Origin: DASVTU01 sp036387415
GTDB lineage: Bacteria > Acidobacteriota > Blastocatellia > Pyrinomonadales > Pyrinomonadaceae
NCBI GenBank assembly: GCA_036387415.1
Contig: DASVTU010000023.1
Location: 1 to 64,000, forward strand
DNA length: 64,000 nucleotides
Reading direction: 5' to 3'
Shown here: positions 35,600-42,883 of the stretch, one piece after another
How the letters are laid out: every line of letters starts with the position of its first letter
Numbering within the stretch: position 1 is the first letter of the stretch
The notes under the pieces: generated by a model
The model's database searches: none
What the model was told of the DNA's origin: nothing
What the model saw: the letters and a program-made list of their open reading frames with translations, nothing else
Program-made: the position numbers and the translations under genes

Positions 35600-35740
35600 G
35601 CGCAGGCTCTCTATTTAAGGAGAGTTGCCCGACGCTTCGAGGCTGCCCGGCAATCATCTCGATAGAGAGAATTTTGTTTCGAGCAAGACTCAATCGCAAA
35701 TTACATCTATGTAACCCAAGTCAGCGAGAAGGAGCACACC

Positions 35741-38700
35741 ATGAAGATCTCTTGGCAGAGATTTCCGACGAACAGGAATAACGCAAAGGTCAGCGGCAAA
35801 ATCCTCTTTATCGTCCTCACCATCCTCCTCGGATGCGTGCCTTTATTCGCGCAAGCGACCGCGAGCAGTTCGCTCGATGGCACTGTGATGGACATCAAGC
35901 AGGCGGTCGTTCCGGGCGCGACCGTCACCGTGACAAACAACGCCAACGGGCTGACCCGCAACGTCACGACAGACGATAACGGAAGCTATCGCATCGACCT
36001 CTTGCCCGCAGGTCTCTACGACATCAAGGTGAGCGCCAGCGGTTTCGGCGATGTCACTTCCTCCAAAGTCGAACTGCTCGTCGGCAAGACCAGCACGCTC
36101 GACTTCACACTGTCGCCCGGTTCGACGGCGGAAACCGTCACCGTCACCAGCGAAGTACCGCTCCTCGACCAGCAGAAGACCGATGTCGGGATAAACATCA
36201 CCCCGAAGGAAGTGCAAGACCTGCCGCTCAACGGGCGCGACCTCGGCAACCTCGCCTATCTCGCGCCGGGCGCACAAATCGTAGACTCCTACGACCCGAC
36301 CAAGAACCGCATCGCCGTCTTCGGCATCAACGGTTCTTCGGGGCGCAACGTCAACGTCACGCTCAACGGCATCGACAACAAGGACAACACCGTGGGCGGC
36401 CCCGTCATGCAGTTTCCGCTCGAATCGATTCAGGAATTTGTCATCAGCACCCAACGCTTCTCGGCGGCCAACGGTCGCAGCGAAGGCGCGGCCATCAACG
36501 TCGTCAGCAAGTCGGGCGGCAACGATTTTCACGGCTCGCTGTTCGTCTTCGAGCGCGACAAAAAACTCAACGCCATCGACTTCTTCTCCAAGCAAGGCAA
36601 CAATCCTGAACCCGACTTCAGCCGACAGCAGTACGGCGGCTCCTTCGGCGGTCCCGTTACGCTGCCACGCTTCGGCGAGGGCGGCGATTCCACACACAAT
36701 TTCAAGGACAAAACCTTCTTCTTCTTCGCACTCGAAAAGCAGCGCGAGGAGACCAGTTTTCCGGTTGACCCGGAGGCGCTGTCGCAATTGAGGCTCGTCG
36801 AATTCCTCGGCGCGCGTCCCTCGGCCTCCATCCCGACGCCCTACCGCGACACGCGTTGGAACGCACGCATCGACCATCGTTTCAACCAGAAGCACAACGC
36901 CTTCATTAGTTATACAGACCAGTCGAACATCGGCCAAAACGACCAATCAACGCCGACCAGCGACCTCACGGCGGGCAACTTCACGACCAACAAACTGCAA
37001 CTCGCCAACTTCACACTCAATTCCGCGCTCTCACCCACGGTGGCGAATGCGTTGACCATCGGCTATCAATACTGGCACAACCTGATTGACACAGACGTGC
37101 TCTCGCCGACCTTCAACTTCCCCGGCGGCATCACCTTCGGAACCAACACCAACGTCCCGCAGGAGTCCTATCAGGCGAAGTATCAATTCAAGGACGACCT
37201 CTCTTTTATCAAGGGAAACCATTCGTTCAAGACGGGTGTGGATTACGTCTGGGAACCAAAGCTCGGCGGCTTCTTCAAGTTTAACCCGACGCTGCAAATC
37301 GACTTCCGCGACGAGCCGAGCATCATCCTCTCGAACACGACAGCCTATCCGCAGGGCTTCGCCACGCCCGGCGCGGTCACCGGCATGTCGGCCACCTCCG
37401 GCGACCCCTACTTCAATCTGCCGGGCGGCGCGAAAATGTTCGGCGTCTATTTTCAGGATGAATGGAGGGCTCGACGCAATCTGACGCTGAGCTTGGGGCT
37501 GCGTTGGGACAAGGACATCAATCTGATTGGTTCGAGCGTGCAAGGCGCCAACCGCACTTATCTCGCGCTCAAAGCCATCAACCATCCGGCGGCGCGCAAA
37601 CTGCCCGAAGACGACAACCGTGGTTTTAGCCCGCGCGTCGGTTTCGCATGGGACATGCGCGGCGACGGCAGGCACGTCGTGCGCGGCGGCTACGGCCTCT
37701 ACTTCGGACAGACGTTCTTGAACGTTCCACTGTTCATGATTCAGCAGTCCAACCCGACCATCTTCTCCGGCGTCTTCGCCATTTCCAGTTCGGGGCCGGG
37801 CGACGCCAACGCCGACATCGTTCCCGGCACGGGCATCCGTCTCTCCAACTGGCGTTTCGGCATCGACCCGACGCCGATTATCCCCGCCCCGCAAACCCAA
37901 CTCGCCGCCAATAACACTGGCCGCATCATGGATCCTGATTACCAGAATCCTTACACGCAGCAGTGGAATATGGGCTATGCCTTCCAGATTAATCCCTCGT
38001 CGGTCGTCGAGATTGAGTATGTTCACACGTTAGGCTTACACGAATCGAAGACCATTAACATCAATCCGACCGTCGCGTCCGCGAATAACGCACGCCCATT
38101 GAGCGCCGCCTTTATCGCCGCGGGACTCCCCGTGCTCGGTCGCATCGACCTCGAAGCGTCGGTCGGTCGGTCGCGCTACGACGGCTTGAACGTCTCTTAT
38201 CGCCGTCGCCTGAGCAATCGCTTCAGCCTCAATACCAGCTACGTGCTCTCGAAGTCGGTCGCCTATAACGGCAACGCGGCGGCGTTTCGCAATCGACCCA
38301 CCAACCCGTTCGAGTATTTCGCCGAACACGATTTCGGGCCGACGCCCAACGACGAACGACACCGTTTCGTCTTGAGCGGCGTGGTCGAATTGCCTGCCGG
38401 GTTCCAGTTCGCTCCCATCATGCAGGCCGCCACGGCGCGACCCTACACGGCGCTTCAAGGCATTGATGTCTTCGGCGTCGGCGGTGGTCGCGGCGAACCG
38501 CACGTCATCCTGCTCACAGATAGACCCGACGACCTGCTTGCCACCCGCAGCTTCAGCGCATTGCAGTTGAGAAATTGCCTCGCCGCCGGTAGTTGCTTCC
38601 AGGCTCCCTTCAACAATCTGCGCGGCTCGCCCTTCTTCCAACTCGACGCACGCATCAGCAAGACCTTCAAACTCGGCGAAAATCCGCGTCTGACAGTGCT

Positions 38701-38863
38701 CTTTCAGGCGTTCAACGTTACCAATCGCGCCAACTTCGGCAACAACTACGTCGGCAACATTCGCAGCACGCAGTTCATGCAACCCAACGGTTTCATCACG
38801 CCGAGCGGCGTGATTGTCCCACACAGTTTCTCCGGCGAAATCGGCGTCCGGTTCACCTTCTAA
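35741..38863 (+). CDS. Oar-like TonB-dependent outer-membrane receptor
   Basis: A 1040-residue protein with a signal peptide ending near ...PLFAQA. A carboxypeptidase-regulatory-like Ig domain (about 45-125: SSLDGTVMDIKQAVVPGATVTV, DDNGSYRIDLLPAGLYDIKV) precedes the plug (VQDLPLNGRDLGNLAYLAPG, GRNVNVTLNGIDNKDNTVGGP) and a large beta-barrel ending in the terminal Phe of GEIGVRFTF. This architecture is expanded in Acidobacteriota and is thought to import oligosaccharides or other large nutrients, or to aid adhesion. GAAGGAG precedes the ATG. No SusD-like gene is adjacent. An intrinsic terminator follows. Confidence 0.93.
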   Translation: MKISWQRFPTNRNNAKVSGKILFIVLTILLGCVPLFAQATASSSLDGTVMDIKQAVVPGATVTVTNNANGLTRNVTTDDNGSYRIDLLPAGLYDIKVSASGFGDVTSSKVELLVGKTSTLDFTLSPGSTAETVTVTSEVPLLDQQKTDVGINITPKEVQDLPLNGRDLGNLAYLAPGAQIVDSYDPTKNRIAVFGINGSSGRNVNVTLNGIDNKDNTVGGPVMQFPLESIQEFVISTQRFSAANGRSEGAAINVVSKSGGNDFHGSLFVFERDKKLNAIDFFSKQGNNPEPDFSRQQYGGSFGGPVTLPRFGEGGDSTHNFKDKTFFFFALEKQREETSFPVDPEALSQLRLVEFLGARPSASIPTPYRDTRWNARIDHRFNQKHNAFISYTDQSNIGQNDQSTPTSDLTAGNFTTNKLQLANFTLNSALSPTVANALTIGYQYWHNLIDTDVLSPTFNFPGGITFGTNTNVPQESYQAKYQFKDDLSFIKGNHSFKTGVDYVWEPKLGGFFKFNPTLQIDFRDEPSIILSNTTAYPQGFATPGAVTGMSATSGDPYFNLPGGAKMFGVYFQDEWRARRNLTLSLGLRWDKDINLIGSSVQGANRTYLALKAINHPAARKLPEDDNRGFSPRVGFAWDMRGDGRHVVRGGYGLYFGQTFLNVPLFMIQQSNPTIFSGVFAISSSGPGDANADIVPGTGIRLSNWRFGIDPTPIIPAPQTQLAANNTGRIMDPDYQNPYTQQWNMGYAFQINPSSVVEIEYVHTLGLHESKTININPTVASANNARPLSAAFIAAGLPVLGRIDLEASVGRSRYDGLNVSYRRRLSNRFSLNTSYVLSKSVAYNGNAAAFRNRPTNPFEYFAEHDFGPTPNDERHRFVLSGVVELPAGFQFAPIMQAATARPYTALQGIDVFGVGGGRGEPHVILLTDRPDDLLATRSFSALQLRNCLAAGSCFQAPFNNLRGSPFFQLDARISKTFKLGENPRLTVLFQAFNVTNRANFGNNYVGNIRSTQFMQPNGFITPSGVIVPHSFSGEIGVRFTF

Positions 38864-38897
38864 CCGACTCGTCCTAGCATCGACTAAACACAACAGA

Positions 38898-38923
38898 AAA
38901 GGGCAGCCACGGGGCTGCCCTTT
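38898..38923. terminator. Bidirectional intrinsic terminator between Oar gene and tRNA
   Basis: Stem aaagggcagcc (38898-38908) pairs with ggctgcccttt (38913-38923) around a 4-nt loop, followed by a T tract on the plus strand and TTTTC on the minus strand. It would end both the Oar transcript and the convergent intron-containing tRNA. Nearly the same stem is found after the gene ending at 56009. Confidence 0.9.
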
Positions 38924-38981
38924 TTCCATTGATTCAATTAATGCCCTCGGTAGGACTCGAACCTACAACCAACGGATTATG

Positions 38982-39617
38982 CTTACCGCTACGGCTTTCG
39001 CCGCGCCCCGCCTCGCAAACAGACGGAGTTTGTGGTCTGGACTTTCTCTTCGCTTTACGCGTCTGCCGTCAAGTCTCTACACCTTCCGCGCCCAACACGC
39101 GCGGCTTGGCTCGGGATTACCATATCGCTTTCGCCACGTAGGCTTCCCCGAACTTGGCAGATTCTACAAACGCACCTGAACAACTCTAACTCCGAGTTGA
39201 TGTGATACGCTTGCAACCCAACTTTGGAGGTCGTATGGAAGAAGTTTGTCTCGTTTGCAAAGCAAAATTAACTGGCAAGCAAAAAAGTTCTGCTCGCGCT
39301 TATGCAAAAATGCTTTCACGAACAACAAATTTCAGAATTACGCGTCTCAACAACAGCGTGGCCGTCAAAGAAGGCAATCGCTGGTTCAACAGAAAGGTGG
39401 TTGCTGCGAACGGTGGGTTACAGTCGCAATAGAGCTGCGCTGGCTTTTCACCATCTAAATCCGGCAATCAAGTCTTTCCCCGTTGACCTCAGCAATTGCT
39501 CAAACACTTCATGGGAAACGCTTATGATGGAAGCGCAAAAGTGCCTGCTTCTTTGCCTAAATTGTCACGCAGAGATTCATAATCCTGAATTTTCCACTTA
39601 GACCTTTCAAAGAACTG
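38982..39617 (-). ncRNA. Group I self-splicing intron in tRNA-Ile(CAU), between U33 and C34
   Basis: The intron is about 636 nt. P1 forms between exon GGACU and internal guide GGUCU (39604-39600), with the diagnostic U.G pair at the splice site. P3 is UCUGCC with GGCAGA, and P7 is GACUU with AAGUC; the intervening P4-P6 sequence (GGGGAAGCC ... GCCAAGCC) has group I character. The intron ends in omega-G at 38982. Insertion at this loop is known for bacterial tRNA introns such as the Azoarcus tRNA-Ile(CAU) intron. Extra length comes from an antisense endonuclease relic between P1 and P3. Confidence 0.87.
39235..39601 (+). pseudogene. Frameshifted HNH endonuclease relic, antisense inside the tRNA intron
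   Basis: ATG 39235 follows GGAGG on the plus strand. The protein reads MEEVCLVCKAKLTGKQK, then after one missing base in the A6 run (39281-39286) continues FCSRLCKNAFTNN, and after a second missing base near 39414-39416 continues GYSRNRAALAFHHLNPAIKSF ... KCLLLCLNCHAEIHN. The restored zinc-finger and HNH elements (CxxC, FHHL, CLNCHAEIHN) fit an HNH homing endonuclease of about 120 residues. It runs opposite to the intron, and its TAG overlaps the intron guide sequence. Confidence 0.8.
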
Positions 39618-39671
39618 AGTCCGCTGCTCTAACCATTGAGCTACAAGGGCTAAAAACGGAGTGCGGGATGG

Positions 39672-39700
39672 ATTATAAGGTCGGGCGCGGGCATCAGCAA
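39672..39700 (-). promoter_or_regulatory. Sigma-70-like promoter of the tRNA-Ile gene
   Basis: On the minus strand TTGCTG (39700-39695) and TATAAT (39677-39672) are separated by exactly 17 nt. The tRNA 5-prime end at 39650 lies 21 nt beyond the -10 box, leaving a leader of about 15 nt. The -35 box falls inside a heptamer repeat arm. Confidence 0.7.
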
Positions 39701-39789
39701 GCAGACAAAAAAAGTGAGCGGTAAGCGGTCAGAGCAAGAAGCGGATAGTTGTTTTGATTGCTTACTGCTCATTGCTTGCTGTCTGCTGC
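39694..39789. repeat. Heptamer-periodic inverted repeat, agtaagc-like class
   Basis: The left arm reads cagcaagcagac, then gtgagcggtaagcgg. The right arm 39760-39788 reads in reverse complement as cagcagacagcaagc, then aatgagcagtaag. It lies between genes on the same strand, overlaps the end of the DinB gene and includes the tRNA -35 box. Confidence 0.65.
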
Positions 39790-40319
39790 ATTAGTCTTTC
39801 AATCTGGTCGATGTGTCGTTGTTCGTGTGCGCCGATGAAGAGAAGCCATTGGTAGATATTGAGCATGCCCATGAAGGGATGCTTGAATTGCGCGGCGGTG
39901 CCGTCGATTTGTTCGATGCGCGGGCGAAGACTGTGGAGCGCGGCGCGTGTCTCTCGAAGATGCGCGAGCGAATCGGCGACGGAGACTTGACCGCTCGGCC
40001 TGACGGTTTCCGGCGCGACGAACTTTTGCGTTTTGCTTTGAGCGACAAAATCGTCGATGTTGACGGGAGCGATGCGCGTTGAGTCGCCGTCGGCGCGCAG
40101 GATGCCCGCCGCTTCGGTCTTCTTGAGCATCATCCCGACGAGTTGCACCATCTGCTTTTCGATGATGGAGAGGTGTTCGGCAATCTCTGCGACCGTCCAT
40201 GCGTCGGGCGTCGGGCGAAAGGTTTGCTGTGATTGGTTCAAACTCTCAAGACGTTCGCGGAGACGTTCGCGCGTTGCGTCTATCGAGTCGAGGATTTCAG
40301 CCACGCTGTGATAAGGCAT
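39762..40319 (-). CDS. DinB-superfamily protein
   Basis: A 185-residue four-helix protein starting at ATG 40319, with AGGAG about 9 nt upstream. Metal-binding pattern: DAWTVAEIAEHLSIIE supplies one histidine and FIGAHEQRHIDQIERL the HxxxH pair. Its ATG shares one base with the stop of the upstream lipoprotein gene (TGATG), so the two are translationally coupled. DinB proteins are thiol-dependent metalloenzymes or stress proteins; the function is unknown here. A second DinB protein at 2.4 kb belongs to another subfamily. Confidence 0.85.
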   Translation of the reverse strand: MPYHSVAEILDSIDATRERLRERLESLNQSQQTFRPTPDAWTVAEIAEHLSIIEKQMVQLVGMMLKKTEAAGILRADGDSTRIAPVNIDDFVAQSKTQKFVAPETVRPSGQVSVADSLAHLRETRAALHSLRPRIEQIDGTAAQFKHPFMGMLNIYQWLLFIGAHEQRHIDQIERLMQQTASNEQ

Positions 40320-41755
40320 CAAATATCGCTCCTGTTGAAAAGATTCTTCGAGACGTGCGAGGCCAAAAGATGAGAGCAAAGCCCAACGAAGCATGTACGC
40401 CCGAACCAAGCATGCGCGACGCTGGAAGCAGCGTCCCCATTTGCGACGAGCGACGAGCCTGCGGCGTCGGGCGCGTCGGTATTGCCGCTGAGCACCGCCG
40501 CCTGTGCGCTCAGGCGTAGGACGTGCCAGCGCGGATAGTTTCTGATGACTTCGCCGCTCTTGTAGAGACGCAGGAATGCTGTGCGGACAAAGAGCGTTTC
40601 GGGTTGCGGCCATTCGAGTCGCACGATGGGGTTGAAGGAGAGCGGCGTCTCTGTGGTTGCCGGCGTCGCTTCGGTGACGACGGCGACGTTTGAGTTGCCG
40701 CCCGATGTCGCAGCGGTGTTGGTCTTTGGAAGTTTCTGCGCGTCGTATTGCGCGGAGGCGGTGAGCAGAGGCTCGCGCAAGGGGATGTTGGCGGCGGATG
40801 GCGTGTCGCCGAGCGCATCGAAGATGCCGATGTCGGTGTCGAAAGCTGTCGCCACCTTTGAGGCATCGGGGGACCAGACGGGCGCGGCATCCGCGAGACG
40901 GTCGGCCAAAAGGCGCTCGCCTCCCTGCATGTTAATCAAACGCGGGCGACCAGCAGCCGCTTTGTCTTCACGCCGACGCGCGTCCCACTCGTCGGGCTTG
41001 CAGGCGAGCGCGGCAATCGCGCTGCTGTCGGGCGACCAAGCAAGTTGGAAATAGATGAGGCCGTCGCGGGCGGTGAGCGGCTTGATGTTGTAGCCGTGGC
41101 GGTCGCACGTGTAAATCTGTTCGGTGTTGAAGACGGGGACGGGCGCGATGAATGGCGTCGCCGAAGCGAGGGGCGTGGGCGCGTCCGTCGTCGTGGGCGG
41201 GACGCCCGCGCTTCCTGCGTCGGGTGGCAACAGAGGCTCGAAGGGGGTGGGCGTCGGTTGCGGCGCTGCGGCGTTTCTGATGCCGATGAAAGCGATGCCC
41301 TGCCCGTCGGGCGACCATGCGACGGTCTGCGGAAAAGTGCCGGAGAGTTCGGGCGGCAAGACGTTGCGTAAGAATTGCCCGGCGGACGAATACAAGTCCA
41401 TGCGATAGTCGCCTTCGGGTGTCTCGGACGTGGCATAGAGAGCCAGCGCCACCTGCCCGTCGGGCGAGAGGAGCGTGCGGAGCAGCGCCTCTTCGGTGCG
41501 ACGCGTTTCAAAATCCGTCTTGACGGGCGCGAGCAATTCCTCCGCCTCGTCGCTGTTGTAGTTGGCAGGCAGATTGTTCGTCTCAACGTCCGGTTCCAGA
41601 CGAAACGCCAAACGCTGCGCCGGAACATCACGCAACGAGCGCGGCTGCACGCTCATGCTCTCGCTAATCTGCTTGCACCCCGACGACGCCAACGCGCACG
41701 CCGACGCCATCAACAACGCCAACACACGCCGTCTTACAAAACGACCGCACCCCAT
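40319..41755 (-). CDS. Exported PD40/WD40-like beta-propeller lipoprotein
   Basis: A 478-residue protein. The start is placed at ATG 41755 before the signal sequence VRRRVLALLMASACALASSGC, which ends in a lipobox (SSGC). Several TolB-like propeller blades are visible: LLSPDGQVALALYATSETPEG, VAWSPDGQGIAFIGI, LAWSPDSSAIAALAC and PVWSPDASKVATAF. Blades are separated by Pro/Thr-rich linkers. Such proteins sense or scaffold at the envelope; no ligand can be inferred. It is translationally coupled to the DinB gene downstream. Confidence 0.8.
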   Translation of the reverse strand: MGCGRFVRRRVLALLMASACALASSGCKQISESMSVQPRSLRDVPAQRLAFRLEPDVETNNLPANYNSDEAEELLAPVKTDFETRRTEEALLRTLLSPDGQVALALYATSETPEGDYRMDLYSSAGQFLRNVLPPELSGTFPQTVAWSPDGQGIAFIGIRNAAAPQPTPTPFEPLLPPDAGSAGVPPTTTDAPTPLASATPFIAPVPVFNTEQIYTCDRHGYNIKPLTARDGLIYFQLAWSPDSSAIAALACKPDEWDARRREDKAAAGRPRLINMQGGERLLADRLADAAPVWSPDASKVATAFDTDIGIFDALGDTPSAANIPLREPLLTASAQYDAQKLPKTNTAATSGGNSNVAVVTEATPATTETPLSFNPIVRLEWPQPETLFVRTAFLRLYKSGEVIRNYPRWHVLRLSAQAAVLSGNTDAPDAAGSSLVANGDAASSVAHAWFGRTCFVGLCSHLLASHVSKNLFNRSDI

Positions 41756-41779
41756 CACCCCTTGTCCCTCCGCTGCTTT

Positions 41780-41836
41780 TTCATCACACATCACTCTGCG
41801 TTCGCCACGCATCATTCATCATTCATCATTCATCAC
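41780..41836. repeat. Heptamer tandem repeat, atcattc class, one arm only
   Basis: From 41811 the unit tcattca repeats about four times, preceded by related catcaca units. No matching inverse arm is seen nearby, so it may be a half-element. It overlaps the end of the enoyl-CoA hydratase gene. Confidence 0.6.
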
Positions 41837-42615
41837 TTGTTGCGCCACGCGGCCTTGCGTTTTTCCAGAAAGGCGTTGATGCCTTCATGCGCGTCTTCGG
41901 TCTTCATGAGTTCATTGAGATAGATGTCTTCGACGCGCGTGAGCGCATCGCCGAAGGAGAGGCCGCGCGCCGTGTCAAGCGCACGGCGCGTCGATTCGAG
42001 CGCGGGCGCTGAGAGTTCACGCAGACGCGCGAGAATCTCATCAGTCTTCTGTCGTAATTGCTCGGAGGATGCCACGACGTGACTGATGAGTCCGAGCCGT
42101 GATGCTTCCTCCGCGTCGATAATCTCGCCCGTCAGGATGAGTTCGCGCGCGCGCCTCTCGCCAATGATGCGCGGCAACAACACGGCGGCGACGGGCGGAA
42201 AAACGCCGAGTTTGATTTCGGGTTGACCATAACGCGCTCGTTCGGTGGAGACAACGAAGTCGCATGCGGCGACGAGTTCGCAGCCGCCGCCGAGCGCCGC
42301 GCCGTCCACCACGGCGACGGTCGGCTTCGCCATCTGCTCCATCGTGCGAAAGATGGTGTGGAAGGATTCCAGCATCTGGTAGATAGTCTCGGAGGCGTGT
42401 TCTTCGACGGATACTCCGGCGCAGAAGGCGCGCGATTCCGGCACCGCCTCGAAGACGACCGCCACCATGTCGCGTCGTCCCATGCACTCGGTCAGCGCCG
42501 CGTCAATCTCGCGCATCATGGCGATGTTGAAAATATTGAGCGGCGGGCGCGCGAACGTGATGCGACCAACGCGGTCTTCTACTTTGAGACGGATGCTCTG
42601 ATACTTGTCGTTCAT
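41833..42615 (-). CDS. Enoyl-CoA hydratase/isomerase (crotonase) family protein
   Basis: A 260-residue crotonase-fold enzyme. The oxyanion-hole motifs are SRAFCAGVSVEEH and AVVDGAALGGGCELVAACDF, followed by YGQPEIKLGVFPPVAAVLLPRIIG. It carries PEIKLGV rather than the usual PExxLGxxP(G/A)xGG and has Pro-Pro-Val in the catalytic Glu region, so it resembles dienoyl-CoA or ring-hydrolase branches more than classic FadB-type hydratases. The substrate is unknown and no beta-oxidation genes are adjacent. The ORF is of standard length. Confidence 0.87.
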   Translation of the reverse strand: MNDKYQSIRLKVEDRVGRITFARPPLNIFNIAMMREIDAALTECMGRRDMVAVVFEAVPESRAFCAGVSVEEHASETIYQMLESFHTIFRTMEQMAKPTVAVVDGAALGGGCELVAACDFVVSTERARYGQPEIKLGVFPPVAAVLLPRIIGERRARELILTGEIIDAEEASRLGLISHVVASSEQLRQKTDEILARLRELSAPALESTRRALDTARGLSFGDALTRVEDIYLNELMKTEDAHEGINAFLEKRKAAWRNK

Positions 42616-42883
42616 GGTCTTCGGTTCGAGCGGGAAGCGACTGCCGGACGAATGCTAAACGCGCGCGCCCTCTCCTGTCCACCCGCGTTGCGAGTCGTTG
42701 CGCGGGCAGGACGTTCGCGAAGCATCAATGTTATACTGCACATCTCCCGTTAAGTTATGTATAAATTTTGATGTGCGCGAAACATTTTCGTGCGGCGGCA
42801 GTTTCATCCTAGACGATTGCAGGATGCGGAATTCGGATTGGCAGACAATAACAGAATTTTAGTGCTTTTAGATTATTAACGTT

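Larger units (their letters stand above)
34925..35740. other. 816-nt gene-poor region upstream of the Oar receptor
   Basis: The longest gene-poor stretch of the window. It holds an AT-rich 9-bp operator-like dyad at 35252-35273 and a short open frame at 35414-35599 that may be a gene remnant. GGAG followed by GTG near 35292 could start a micro-ORF. The AT content of 35220-35290 is visibly higher than its surroundings. No heptamer repeat is present. Confidence 0.5.
38942..39650 (-). tRNA. tRNA-Ile(CAU) interrupted by a group I intron
   Basis: The 5-prime exon is 39650-39618 (33 nt): acceptor GCCCTTG, D-stem GCTC/GAGC, anticodon-stem strand GCGGA and loop CT. The 3-prime exon is 38981-38942: CAT AA, stem TCCGT, T-arm GTAGG/CCTAC and acceptor CGAGGGC with discriminator A. 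The joined tRNA folds into a full cloverleaf of 73 nt with anticodon CAT; CCA is not encoded. G1-C72 pairing excludes initiator tRNA, and the anticodon arm matches known lysidine-type tRNA-Ile(CAU) better than elongator Met. This should therefore be the TilS substrate that reads AUA. Confidence 0.88.

Noticed and set aside
35843..36946. 367-codon minus-strand open frame inside the Oar gene
   Set aside because: Antisense shadow of a clear TonB-dependent receptor; no ribosome site and no recognisable motif.
41780..41836. Possible CRISPR-like array in the atcattc tandem repeats
   Set aside because: Units are only 7 bp with no unique spacers and no cas genes; it belongs to the heptamer family.
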